DNA of 64,000 nucleotides. It comes from Tubiluchus corallicola. Taxonomy: Eukaryota > Priapulida > Priapulimorpha > Priapulimorphida > Tubiluchidae. Where the stretch lies: contig JAQGDQ010000001.1 of NCBI GenBank assembly GCA_030141605.1, positions 1,176,001 to 1,240,000 on the forward strand, given 5' to 3'. The position numbers were made by a program, and so were the translations under genes. The stretch's first letter is position 1. Each line of letters begins with the position of its first letter. Below are positions 37,351-49,000 of this stretch, piece by piece. The notes under the pieces were generated by a model. It was not told the DNA's origin, did not search any database, and was given only the letters and a program-made list of their open reading frames with translations.

Positions 37351-40300
37351 TGATGATGATGATGGTGATGGTGATGATTATGATAACAATAATAACAATG
37401 ATGATGTGACGGCATCGGCAGCGGGCAACATGGCTGTAATAACAATCAGGACATTTGCTATGAGTTCACCAAGAAAGTAATAGCCCTTGGAAAATAATAG
37501 TTCTTTAAGATCCAAGATGTAACAGAAAAACATCTTGACACGTGCAAGAATATTCCACGAAATGTTTGGAAGGGAAAATTTACAATACCTTTGTCATCAA
37601 TATTCAGACTGCAGCCATATTTTTGGAGATAGCTATTATGCGCAGATTATGATGATAACCAGTGAACTAACAATTGTCTGCAATATGAGCTATGGATGCG
37701 GAAACATGTAAATAATATAAAAAGCTGTAAACAAGACTGTTATAATCAATCATGCAGATATCAAACGCTGCTATGAAGTTTTCAAACTCATGTCTGATTA
37801 ACTGCGGGAAGTAAAGTCACTAAGAAAAGCTTAGAAATTAGAAATAGGTTGAGAAATCTAGTACTCATCAGAAGATTACAAGGCTATAAAACCAAGAATA
37901 AGCTGGAAAACTCACAATTTAAACAACTGCAAAAGAATATTCATGCAGTAGACAGATCATACAGTTGACATCAACAGACAAGGTAACCGCACAGCCAACT
38001 TTAAAGAGTTCACATTTGTAACTAACTGTATCAACAGTTGTGGCACTACTTGACAAGCATGTAAACGCTATACCATAGCCTGCGTGATGTTTGAAGTGTA
38101 TTTGGCTTTAAATTCATCTAAGAAGATCCACTCAGTCAACTGTCATTCAGCTGTCAGTGAAAGAAGAATTGCGGTTAGTTTTTTCTAGAACCTGCAAAAG
38201 TTGATGATCCTTCATTTTGATGAAGATTTTGGCTGAGTTGGCATGTTCTCAGAATTGGCAAAATTAGTTGTCCATATCAAAAATATCACCAGTTGTTTTT
38301 ATCAAGAAACGTTCCTCGTAACATTCGAGGTTATACCCGAGTATTTACAAAATACGACATAGCACTACTGATTTGTGAAAATATGCTAGGTTTCCTTCCT
38401 GCCCAACATTTACATTTTGCATTATTTTTTACATTTTTGTGAAGAAATTTAGTAGGTATTGTGAATTGTCATGGCATTTGAATTGTTATGCTGACGCTGT
38501 CAGTTGTTTTTATAGCCCACAACACTTATTTAATTGCTTGATCTTTGCTGGGAGCTTATTTACAGGGATATTTGGGAGTATCTCAATGTAATGACTTCCG
38601 TCTTTCTAATCCCTAAAATATGAATCTGTGCAAGAATGTTATACAACACTTTCTGTATTTTTAATAGCCCCTTGAACGTTACGTGGCATGATACTCATTT
38701 TTTATTATTTAAAATCCTGAGTAAAATTAGGCTCACAGAAAAGGGCATAAAGTCTTATTTTCCGAGAAACTTGATGAAATACAAGCTGAGTACCCTCTCC
38801 TCGCGGCTTCACAATATAAATTGTTTCTATGTGGTACTAATGTTTCAAGTAATTAAAGAAAACAACGAATATTCACTTGAAGTAAATCAATAATGCACTG
38901 AATTTTATTTATTTCAACCAGTGCATCTGTGTCCACGTCCATCCGATTTGTATCAATCATTGTCTGTGACGTCACCAATTTTCTTGGCGTATTCCTAATC
39001 AGATCCTTCATCCGAAGTTGGGTTATGCAGAGTCGGAGCAATCATGTTGTATATATAGCTAGTAGTTGAGTTGACACAAATCAATACCAACTCCAAAACC
39101 GCTCATTGATTGCAATGAATATATCCTGACTTACTGGAATAGTCGAAATTGGGGAAATAAATGACCGTTGCTTGGTATTTGGTTAGCTCTTCTGAACAGA
39201 CTGAATGCAAAACACGTCCTACAAGATGATGTAATCGTTAAACGTTACTGACTGTAGACGTGCCAGGAAATACTTGAACCCAGAAAATGCCTTTTTCACG
39301 CAGCATTTGTTAATGCACAGCATCGAAATCTGCATAACTTCTGTATTTGAAATTCGCTTTACTTTCTTCTTTTTAATACCGCGATTTAGATTTACTTTTT
39401 GCAGCGTTGTGTTGCATCCAAATTTACTACAAAATAAAAAAAAACGCAAATCTAATTGTGAACAAGTACGTAAACTGAACAGCAGCAGTACTATTGGGCT
39501 ACTACTGACAGAAAATTGAAGTGTCTTCAGATTACGAAAGATTCCAGAAAGCAGGAGTTACAACATGATATCATTTCACGGGTGATAAAGATATTCTGTA
39601 ATGCACTTAGGCATTTTTATAACAGTTTTTGGTTTGAACGCGTTGCCATCATAAATCAATTACAATCATTGCGGCTTAGCAACAACTTAAATTTATGTAA
39701 ACCAAATCTATTTTGCAGATTTTTTTAAAACCAGAAACCATTCTTAAAGAAATGGATTTCTCATAATCTTAATATAGCAAGAACGACAACAATTTGTTAA
39801 ATATCCGATGATAGGCAACGAAGTTTTTCTTTTTTTAATAGGAAAATAACAACGTTTTTACTTCACATCAAAATTCATGAATTCGGGCCATTGATGATAA
39901 CTGATAATGTGCAATACAAACGTTGTCATTTAAAAAATAATAAAGAAGTTGTTTTTTACTGTGGGATATTTAACAAATTTAACAAAAATATTGGTAACTT
40001 TTAAACGCCATTGGACATAAAGCTGTTGCAAGTACCTGCTGTGCGCATTTCATGCATATCTAAGCAACTCTAAAGAAACTATCGTCTTTATTTTGGCAGC
40101 TATTATTTATGGCGAACTTTTCCTTTACGTATTGCAGTTCTGCTCACATTAGAAAATTAATAAAGCATTGTAGAATACGTTCATACTAATAAATAGTAGT
40201 AATAATAATAATAGTCATAGTCGTTTTGTCGTCGTGGTCGTCGTCGTCGTCGTAGTAGTAGTAGTAGTAGTAATAGTAGTAGTAGTAGTAGTAGTAGCAG

Positions 40301-42920
40301 CAGCAATAGTAGTACAAGTAAAATCGCAAAAATAATTTAAGAAACCAATTAGTCAATTTTAGCATTTTTATATGTCCACATGTTATTCACTATTCTAGTT
40401 ACTCATTTTTCACAGTTGCTGGGTAGCAGTTTTTCAGTTTGTGGATGGATTGTGACACATTCCTTTAAATTTATAAGGATATACAAGAGTGAAAATCGTT
40501 TTCATATCACTTTGCAAAAGGTTATGGTTTTAAGCCGGTATTTGCAACAATACTTTGGGCTGTATGTGTTGCAAAAATCATAAAAGCCATTTTTCTTGTT
40601 TTGTAAATATGTTGCTACGATTGAGTCTTGATTGAACAAACAACACCATGCTTTTCTCTGCAATTGTTGCTGTGTGGCAGAATTCTTTCAATTAATCTAC
40701 AATGTATATAAAGATTTTGTTTGTAACTTGCGGTTTCACAATGCTTTACCTATATTTGCATCTTATCTTAAAACTGTATTTTGCGTCTCTTTAATGGATG
40801 AGAGGTCATCCCAAAGACAATGCAAAACGAAATTTAAATTGTTGGCAACGAAACCCAATTTCTAAAAATTATTGCGAACATAGTCGAATTATGCCTTTTT
40901 GCTGAAAATTCTAATAAATTTTCCAATAAAGTTATAACTTGAAAATTATTCTAGCTGTGGGACAAGGCAAATTTCAATTTACTCGTTTTTTCTCCTTGCA
41001 ATGACGGTATATGTTCGTGTTTTATAGCTCTGTCGAGAAATTATTCATTGATTGAAAAGCTGAATTTGGATTTATATGGAATCAATTTTCTCCCAGACAA
41101 GCGAATGTATTCCAGTATTGTTGTTGGAAGGGATTCGTGAAACATTTGCGAGTGCGTCACGCCAGTATTTATTACATCTTTCATAAAACTGCTATGAACA
41201 GCCAAAGCCAGTGAAATCCTTGCTAAATTATAAATATTTATAAGTTTTGTTGTAGTCAACTTGTCATTGTTATTTTACTAGTCTGTACTGTTTTCTTGAA
41301 AGTGCACAACAGTGAAAAATCAGCTTTTCGACAGTTCCCTCTTTTCATGATGATTTTTGTATGTGTTTGTTTCTTCGTCTGCCTGTCCGTCTATATGTCT
41401 GTACGTCTGTTTGTCTGCCTCTTCTGCTGGCTGTTTATGTGCTCTCAGTCTGGCTATTTTTCTGTTTGTTTGTTTATTTCCTGGTTGGTCGTTCAGTCGG
41501 TTCGTTGTTCAGACTACAAACCTTTTGCGCTGCTTAATAGTAGCCGTTAAGGATTTTGCTTCGTCACTCATCCTTAAGATTCATTTGTTTACGATCTTTA
41601 CATTAAGAGATACGAAGGATTCTTCTACATGGTCACATTCAAACTTCAGACGCTTAAAAGCGAACCGACAAAGCGCAACGGAAATAATATTTTACGTAAT
41701 GTTAAGTTCACGTGATATTAAAACATCTTTAAGCTAATTAATTTTTGCTTTGCTATAATAATCCTAGGTCTAAGTTCAATATCACACCTTCAGTCATCCG
41801 TTGTTCACATTCCAAGGTATTTAAACTTCTTCTGTTCTAGAAGGTAGCCATTCACTAGAATCTTCCCTTCTGATGTGCCATCCCTACTCGCCATCATTGT
41901 TTTGGTCTTCGTCATTGTTTCTTTTCTTTCAGTATATTACTTCACATGTCTACTATTTTCCTGAAGATTCTAAAATGCTTCCTCGGATTTTGCTAATAAG
42001 TCCTGTAAGTCCTCAAGCATTCTGAGCATTGACCTTCTTTGCAACAGAAACTTCGCTGATAAAGAGTGTGTAACTGAAATACGTCGATCAACTGAAGTAA
42101 CACAGCGGTATGAAGTTGACTTAGAAGATTTACTATGCCTTCTTCGCATGTACTTTATCTAGAGCAGTCTGTGAGCCGGTTCAGCTACTTTTTTATTTGA
42201 ATGAGTTTCTAAATTAACCTTATTATTGCTTTTGCAGGTGTAAACCCACGTGTGCGTAGCCACTACAGGGCTCACAAGGTGGCATTCTGGACGAAACTAG
42301 TACCTCAACTTAATAAGCCAGGGGGAGATCCAGTCAGTCCTGACCACCATCTTTTAACTCGCTTTAACGACCTCTCCTCCTTCGAAGGAAACATACGCTC
42401 CATTGACATAAGCATCTTTCCGCCGACGCCAGCGCCACCACCGACGATTCCTCCGATTCCAACGACGAGAAGACAAACTGTGCCTGTTTCAATAGAACCT
42501 CCGCCGGCGCAGGCGAATAACGTGGGGACCAATAATCAGGTGACAACATCAAATGTACCGCCACATAACCGTGAACAAAATAACACTGAAACAATGAAAG
42601 TTGAGCAGGTTCTAGAAAATACCTACTCCACTGCATTGAGTGTGACAATAGCAGTAGGATGTTCCTTACTCATATTAAATGTTTTAATATTCGCTGGAGT
42701 TTATTACCAGTGGGATAAAAAACGTTTGCAAGCAAAAATGAACAACAAAGAGTATGAGTTAAGCAGAGGAATAAGCGACGAAATGGCTTCTCTTCAGTAC
42801 ACACCAAGACATCATCAGACATCGAACTCGAATAACAGAAATCTTCACCAGTCCGTACCACCGGCTCCGCCACCTCCTGGTCTAAGACAGCATTTGTACA
42901 CCCAGGAGGCCACTGTATAG
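22091..42920 (+). CDS. Neuroligin (arthropod type), six coding exons, complete
   Basis: Exons 22091-22511, 27853-28008, 29723-29923, 31550-32339, 33463-33590 and 42238-42920 join in frame (2379 nt, 792 aa). Neuroligins are postsynaptic adhesion receptors that bind neurexin across the synaptic cleft. Seen here: a signal peptide ([15 protein letters not shown]), [13 protein letters not shown], the hallmark [28 protein letters not shown], then the elbow [18 protein letters not shown] in which Gly243 replaces the catalytic Ser, [15 protein letters not shown], and [21 protein letters not shown] Pro/Thr-rich stalk, one membrane span (about 696-721, ending [16 protein letters not shown]) and a roughly 70-residue tail follow. 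Splice sites are canonical; the exon 3 donor (CAGA/GTGGGT) is the least typical and gives Ser260 at the junction. Introns are 1.1-8.6 kb and hold most of the mobile elements of the window. Loss of Ser fits a binding, not hydrolytic, role. Confidence 0.95.
23629..23711. repeat. Perfect 16-bp inverted repeat, neuroligin intron 1
   Basis: Arms 23629-23644 (aatgataatctatgaa) and 23696-23711 (ttcatagattatcatt) are exact reverse complements around a 51-bp AT-rich loop. Could be the core of a small MITE. Confidence 0.65.
24730..24845. repeat. Mixed trinucleotide-rich stretch, neuroligin intron 1
   Basis: GGTGGTGATGATGATAATG, CTGCTGTTGCTGCTGCTAC and GAGGAGGAGGACGATTATGACG blocks follow one another: an interrupted, degenerate trinucleotide microsatellite. 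Confidence 0.7.
25650..25870. repeat. Degenerate short-period repeat with TTCRTTAGTCTGAA words, neuroligin intron 1
   Basis: Recurring variants such as TTCATTCGTCTGAAGGTT, CTCATTAGTCTGAAAG, TTCGTTAGTTTGAACG, then AAATTCAAAAAGTCC and AAATTCAGAAAGTCC, give an approximately 11-22-bp period. Highly diverged. Confidence 0.45.
30013..30443. mobile_element. Long-hairpin MITE, neuroligin intron 3
   Basis: Two arms of about 170 bp are inverted copies: the left arm begins CGTAGTGAAAAAGCC (30013) and runs to about 30180; the right arm, read in reverse complement from about 30443, begins CGTAGTGAAAAAAAAC. Shared blocks in the same order include TTTTTCACCAATC, GATGTTCAC-TGCAAATTTTTA, CTTATTCACATACTTGGCATATTAT and GTGCCACAT. 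The centre is roughly 80 bp. No coding capacity. It starts about 90 bp after the exon 3 donor. The arms are clearly diverged, so the copy is old. Confidence 0.8.
30454..30952 (-). mobile_element. Retroposon (3' module of a non-LTR element) with 17-bp target-site duplication
   Basis: A roughly 500-bp insertion is bracketed by exact copies of ACTACGCCCTATTGAGT at 30437-30453 and 30953-30969. Read on the minus strand it starts CCTAGCCACTGGGAGGG, contains AGTGCCGGTCCCAAGCCCGG and GTCAGGAAGGGCATCCGCC, and ends in GAAGAAGAAAAAGAAG, an A-rich tail of the kind left by target-primed reverse transcription. The internal text resembles a retroposon 3' module that I know as dispersed in several animal genomes; the family name is uncertain. 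It landed on the right end of the hairpin MITE, so it is the younger insertion. Confidence 0.75.
34139..34489 (-). mobile_element. Fragment of a LINE ORF2 C-terminus, neuroligin intron 5
   Basis: A 116-codon minus-strand frame has the end-of-ORF2 pattern seen in several LINE clades: [15 protein letters not shown], then [17 protein letters not shown] (C-x-C-x8-H-x4-C zinc-knuckle-like spacing). It is cut off upstream, next to the pogo-type MITE at 34506. It is a fossil, not a host gene. Confidence 0.6.
34506..34842. mobile_element. pogo/Tigger-like MITE with TA target duplication, neuroligin intron 5
   Basis: The 337-bp unit begins CAGTCAACCCTCGTTAAACC and ends, on the other strand, CAGTGGACCCTCGTTAAACC; each side is flanked by TA (34504-34505 and 34843-34844). 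CAGT termini, the ACCCTCGTTAAACCGGAC motif and the TA target are typical of pogo/Tigger DNA transposons of the Tc1/mariner group. Internally it repeats CCGATTTA-CCGAT words. It has no transposase, so it is non-autonomous. Confidence 0.85.
36090..37140. repeat. Inverted pair of GCCAGTGGTAC minisatellites (foldback-like), neuroligin intron 5
   Basis: The left half (about 36098-36540) holds irregular copies of a roughly 16-bp unit in the orientation CGTTTCGCCAGTGGTAC (for example near 36098, 36123, 36363, 36391 and 36408). The right half (about 36890-37130) holds the same unit on the opposite strand, TACCACTGGCGAAATG (near 36910, 36998, 37011, 37076 and 37088). The two halves are separated by about 350 bp of unrelated sequence. 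Long inverted arms built of short tandem repeats are the layout of Foldback-type transposons, but this could also be an inversion inside a minisatellite. Confidence 0.6.
37301..37380. repeat. (GAC)n/(GAT)n microsatellite
   Basis: GATGATGACGATGACGACG running into pure GAC, then GAT and GGT variants; neuroligin intron 5. Confidence 0.9.
40196..40311. repeat. (GTC)n/(GTA)n microsatellite
   Basis: AATAATAATAATAG, then TCGTCGTCGTCGTCG, then about 17 copies of GTA with AAT and AGC variants; neuroligin intron 5. Confidence 0.9.
41360..41520. repeat. Cryptic TCTG/TTTG-rich stretch, neuroligin intron 5
   Basis: GTCTGCCTGTCCGTCTATATG and TTTGTTTGTTT words. The two overlapping plus-strand frames here (Cys/Leu/Val-rich) come from this composition. 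Confidence 0.6.
41764..42020 (-). mobile_element. LINE reverse-transcriptase tail fragment, neuroligin intron 5
   Basis: The minus-strand translation, with interrupting stops, reads [15 protein letters not shown], then [13 protein letters not shown], then [19 protein letters not shown]. This is the KTKVM...I-V-G-LEQV--FKYLG segment that follows the catalytic domain in several non-LTR reverse transcriptases. It is broken and 5'-truncated and ends about 220 bp before neuroligin exon 6. Confidence 0.6.
42238..42920 (+). CDS. Neuroligin last exon: stalk, membrane span, cytoplasmic tail
   Basis: Acceptor TTATTATTGCTTTTGCAG; phase-1 entry. It encodes the end of the fold ([17 protein letters not shown]), a 90-residue Pro/Thr/Asn-rich stalk likely to be O-glycosylated, the membrane span, and a tail carrying a YELSRG segment and a polyproline patch ([12 protein letters not shown]) suited to SH3/WW/EVH1 binding. 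The last four residues are EATV. Vertebrate neuroligins end in a class I PDZ ligand (Ser/Thr at -2); here -2 is Ala, with Thr at -1, so class I binding would be weak or of another type. Confidence 0.93.
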
Positions 42921-43555
42921 CTTCTAGCAATTACTGAAACTGTTCCTGTTAAGCCTACGCTGTTTTTATAAGCCTATATAAATGCACAAAATTTTTATAG
43001 CTGGGATGTGTTAATATTAATTCACCGTAGCGAGATGTAATTAATGAATGTAGATGGCAATCAGTTTATGGTTGTTATGGTTTCTTTTGCCTCGAAAAGG
43101 AAATACTCCTGTAGCTGAGAGAACGTTTTTCCACCACCTTTTTCCATTAATGCAGTATCTTCTCTTAAGGTGAAGGAAACTAATGATAATAATACTAAAG
43201 ACTAATAAAATGTTACTTACTAATTAGTAATATGTTTCTGCTGTTTACTATAATTCGTCAGAAGAGTAATGCTTCATCATACCTTGCAAACAAAGATGAT
43301 AATACAACTTTTAAATAATTTGCTCCCGTTACTTACTTGCTTCTGTTAAAATTTGCAAAAAGCTGCGTTAGTTATTTTTTCTAGCCCGTTCTTTCAAAAA
43401 ATGTTACGTCCATTTTATTTTTATCATATTTTCTTTACTTTTTCAATACAGGAACATCTTCTTCATTGTTTTCATTTATAATCTACACAAAAAGTCATGA
43501 ATATGTAGCACCATAGTATTCTCGCTGGTATGTCGCATTGTAAACTGTAAAGTAT

Positions 43556-43855
43556 CTATGTTGTTTACTGCGATGTGTCCTATATGTAAAACAAGTATAG
43601 CTGCACTCACCATTTACACTAAAAACTTGTATCCAACCGTTTACTGAGATGTTGTTACGTTATCTATGTTGTTTACTGAGATGTGTCCTATATGTAAAAC
43701 AACTATAGCTATCCTCACCATTTACACTAAAAACTTGTATCCAACCGTTTACTGAGATGTTGTTACGTTATCTATGTTGTTTACTGAGATGTGTCCTATA
43801 TGTAAAACAACTATAGCTATCCTCACCATTTACACTAAAAACTTGTATCCAAACA
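43556..43855. repeat. 108-bp tandem repeat, about 2.8 copies, downstream of neuroligin
   Basis: Copies start at 43556, 43664 and 43772 (CTATGTTGTTTACTG...). Copies 2 and 3 are identical over their shared length (about 80 bp, up to about 43851); copy 1 differs at a few positions. Each unit also contains the word TTTACTGAGATGT twice. It begins 636 bp after the neuroligin stop codon and may lie in its 3' UTR. Confidence 0.9.
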
Positions 43856-45744
43856 TTTTTGCAAGTCGTTGAATTGTAAGTCTCATAAAAGAAATGTGTT
43901 TTTAGATTTTTTCAGCTATACGGTTTTAGTAGGCTTACTATCTTCCATTTCTGTTAAATCTAGTTGCGTTAGGCCCACGGTAAGTCGATTTTGCTATCAA
44001 CAGTTTTGATATTTTAGATAAAAAACGGTATTTCTGATATAAAGCGACAGTTCGATACCAACCGACCATATGTGTATGTAAGCGTTATGTTGTCTGAACA
44101 AAAGTATGGCTGTAGCAGAGAATTTTTTTAAAATAATTTTTGTAGTTACGATATTACATGTAAGGCACGGTATGTATGACCAGTTTATGCATTGTGCTAC
44201 AAACCAAGCGAAATGGTAATAGTGTTTAAGTAATAGTAATAGTTAGTAGTCAGTAGTAATAGTAATGTATAATTTTTACTTTAGTGACGTAACAAACCTT
44301 TGATGTTACCCGTGCTTTTATTTTAGTCATCTTTATTTATTATAAACAGCAATATTCTTTGCTGTTTATGGTCATAGCCCCTGACGCCGCCTAAACGTTT
44401 TTTCAACTAGCGCAGTAGAAGTTTGTAGCCCAGCAATAAATATTTACCTACTAAATACAATTGAAAGTGCGGATGGCGTTTACAATTCCTCACACAATTT
44501 AAATATCCTAGCCCTAACCCTAATCTTAATCAGCGTCACGAACTAATTTCTTGTATGTGGGTAACTGTAAACTTTAATCGAAAAGGCAACGTGGTAATTG
44601 TAAAGCATAATAATTACACTACTTCAGTTTTAACTGTTTTCTAGCGTAACTAACTGTTAGGCAATTTTTCTGATATTTGTTTAAATTTAAATGCTAAGGA
44701 AATGTCGTAATTGCGAAAAGATCTTATCGTATGATTTATACCACTTCTTGTCAGGATTGTGTGATCAAGTGAATTAAATATAAACTTATTTTCCAAATAT
44801 GACCACTCATGCTTCATACAGTCTCTATGAATGAATAAAAATTTCGATAAAAATGTGAAAGCATTTTCACACAATAAATTTTTTCTGTTCATTTTTATAT
44901 AGCCAACATTTATATATTAACCGCGTTTATAACTGATTTCCATCAAACCCACTGTGTGTATATTAAATTTATTTCTCATTGTATCTTCTATTGTAATTTG
45001 ATAGTAATGGGCAGCACTAAAGATGTACATAGACGAACTTATTGTAACGGTTTAAACATTAAGTCTACATTGTAATTAGTCCTATATAATTTTTTTAGTT
45101 TGTAGTACAAATTAGTTAACAATTAGTTATGTGAGAAGATTTACAATATTCAGCGATATAATTTACGTTGTATGAAAAAACATTGTGCAATATAAACTTG
45201 TATACTAAAATATTAAATGAAATTTTATTATTATTGTGAACTATAAAACCTTTAGCAAAATCATAACTATCTCGAAACACTGCCCTCTATTTTACTGCTT
45301 TTCATTAAAGTTATTAAGTGCTTGATATTACATCTGGTACCGATTCTGCTCAGCTGTACTACCAAAGCGGTAAACCTCTGAGGCAGGCTGCGGCTGCTTC
45401 GTATTTATTAAACATCCATGGTTGTTCAGACGGCAGTACAATTATAGGCTAAGTCTCACGATGTTCGATTCTCAAGCGTACGAAACTCAGAAATTTAAAG
45501 TTTAAACACAGCTATTGTAAGGTCCGCAGTCTTAACTTCTTTAAATTCTGTTTTAATTACATCAGTTGGATATGGCCTGTAAATTAAGCTCTTATAAAAT
45601 TGCTGCAGCACATGTTTCCTCTAAAAAAGTTATTATATGCGTAATCCACATCAATGTGCGTAAAGGGAAAGTTAATTTCTGTAGTTAATCTTAGGCGTCG
45701 CCTTACATGCATGAAAGACATACGAACCAGACAATCAGTCCTTA

Positions 45745-46086
<342 letters not shown>

Positions 46087-49000
46087 CCCTTCCCTACAAT
46101 CTGTTTCCATTCCCGCTCTTTCGCATTATCGTTTTAATACTCTGTAACTTGTCAGCATATCAGAAAAAAAACTTCAAGCTACTTAATGTTGTTAGATGTC
46201 GTAGCAATGAAGTTTTACAATACACACGCTGACATTACCTTGTAAAAGGAAAGCTGCCATTATTTATTCATGTAACAAGCGGTAACTAGTTAAAGAAAAC
46301 TCAGCACTGGCTTTAAAAACTACTAACAGTTGACAATAAATAAAAAGGATGGTAACAGATACTAAAATGTTATTCTTGAAAGTAGGTACAAAAAAGGAAA
46401 TAGTCAGTTTTTTGTAAATCAAAGAATTTTTTACAAACAAGTTAGACTAATGTAGAAATTAATTCCATGTTTGTTTTTATATTATATTAAGCATTTAAAG
46501 GGACAGGTCAGTGAATTATGTTTAAAAAACTCACAAAATTAAGTTGACTAAATTGAAGCGGGTAGGATCACGAAAATGTAAATTAAACTGTGATTAGCCA
46601 GAATTAGCTTTCAGACCTAACGTTGGACAATAGCTGAAATGAGGTGCGACCAATAACCATCGCTAACAATGGTTAGCTAACAATTTTACAACATCTGCCT
46701 CCGTCCACTAATTAGCCATTAAGTTAATACATAAACCTTTAGATTATTATTTCTGGTTTATCACAATTTTGTATCCAAAGAATTCAAAATTCCAATGTGG
46801 CTTGCTTCTAGAAAAACATTGGTTTTGTACTTTAAGCAACGTGATCCATATAAAACACTAAATGACAAATTCGACGTTGATTAAAATAATAATAATTGTT
46901 AACTTCAATAATACAATCCAAGTATCAATAGAAGGTTATCTGATTAACCGGGAGTCCAGTTTATGTAACCTGATAGACAAGGAAACAGAAATGTAAAGAT
47001 GATTGAACCGTCACTCGTATACGTAGATAAACTTTGCATAATTATAATATTATAAAGTCCGTTTGTACATCCCATTCTGCTTACATTTTAAAGTAACACA
47101 CTAACATCCAACACAGAATAACAAAAAATATTTTTCACAGCAAACTGGCTAAACATTCCAAAATTTTCTTAATAAAATCTAACAATTTATAAATCTTATG
47201 ACCTAAAACAAAACACACCCAAACACTAAGTTAATGTTGATTTACTTATTAGTTCTACGCCAGAAAGGAGCAAGATACGCAAGCCTATATATAACTTATA
47301 CAAATTTACTAAGCAAGTTATTATACAATATGCATAAAAATCTTTAATAATATTACAATTTTTTAAAAAACAGCTATATAGTATATAACTTCATTTATCA
47401 CATAAACAAAAACATAACATGTTAATTGTTACCACTGTATAATAATAATGTGTAAGATATACATTAGTTGCTAGTGTGTAATAGTCACGTAATTTTCAAT
47501 TACTTATAAAAAACTTTGATATGGTTTTCAGGGCGCAAACCACTTTTAATTATTAAGTAATTTAAATAAGTTCTAATTAACCAAGAATATATAATTATCA
47601 TACTCAATGGTCAGTACAGTAAATTCATACTTAATTTTGTTTATTAGCAAATTCGATTTTCATTATCCCAATTTAGGTACCACAGCAAATTATGGTTCCT
47701 GTACTTCATAGATGGCAGCACGTGACCTGTGTATAATATATGGCGTATACATTTACCATTTGCAAACTGGCACAGGTTTACTCAATCTTCGTTGTTAGGC
47801 AAATACAATACTGTGACCACTGAGCTCGTCAACACAGTTGTTACACCACTTTGCTCAGTACTCACTGCTTAGTTACTTTTTATGATTTTAACAGGTGGTC
47901 TCACTACTCCGTAAAATTAAAATAAATTTTAGTTGATCACTAAATCGCTTCAAACAAGAAATATGGTGCCACATGCACAGCGCTTTTCATCTGTAGAAAA
48001 TTTAGCAGCGCAACAATTAGCATTATGCACTCTTTAAATTACAAACAATTAGTTTAAATTACGTGAACCGTTCATACGTATCGATTCTTTAACTGAAACT
48101 GGAAGGAAAGCTGAAAAAATTTTAGGCTTAAGTACATACGTATATAAAAATTTAAATGTATTGAGACTGCCAACTTATATTTAAATTTGGTAAGGCTACG
48201 TTGTTTTCCCTATGTTTACGTAATCATGCGCAAAAATGAAATCTCAAGCTCAAATCTCAAACGGCTGTTATATTTTCTTGTGACTTCAGAAGGCTTAAAT
48301 AATGTGTTGAAAACCTCAGTGCAACGAAAGACCAAAAGGAGGCACATTTTATGCACACATTAAGTTATAAATATTTTTTCTACGATAGTCTGGCTGGCAG
48401 CTCAACAATGTCTTTTTTCATAAAGCAAAAAACAAGTTCGCCATAAAGGGAGAGACAGGCTTAACATTGACTTTAATGCTAAATTAAAATATTGCAATTA
48501 GCTGTGACTCAAGGTCGATTAGTGACAGTCAATACACCGTTAGTGTAATTATTGGCATAGTAAAATGACACTATTATACGTTAGTATAACTACTGATCTT
48601 GGGAAATAATCAGAAAATTCCAACTTCCACGTGCCTATAACTACGGTCACGTTCTCAGAAACACAGAAATAACTGTTAGTTACATTATTATTAGTTACTA
48701 CATTACTAATCACTCGTTTAATACTTACGATGCATACAAAATTAAAGTTAGTGTACAGTTTACCAGACAATCCTATAAACACGTCAGTAATATCTACATA
48801 TTAGTGTATATCCATTATTTCAAAATCTGTTCAGTCCGAGATACTGTGGCAAATTAGATCTTCTTAATGTCCATGCATTGTCTTGACCTGGAAAAGCTCT
48901 TTTCGTAACAGACAGTCGAATGGCCATGTACCACATGTCTATGATAATTTTTCGGGAATCCAGTTAATTGCTACAAAACTCCACCCTCTACGCCTGTGTT

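Noticed and set aside
44505-44530. Telomere-like CCTAACCCTAATC words
   Set aside because: Only two units; too short for an interstitial telomeric array.
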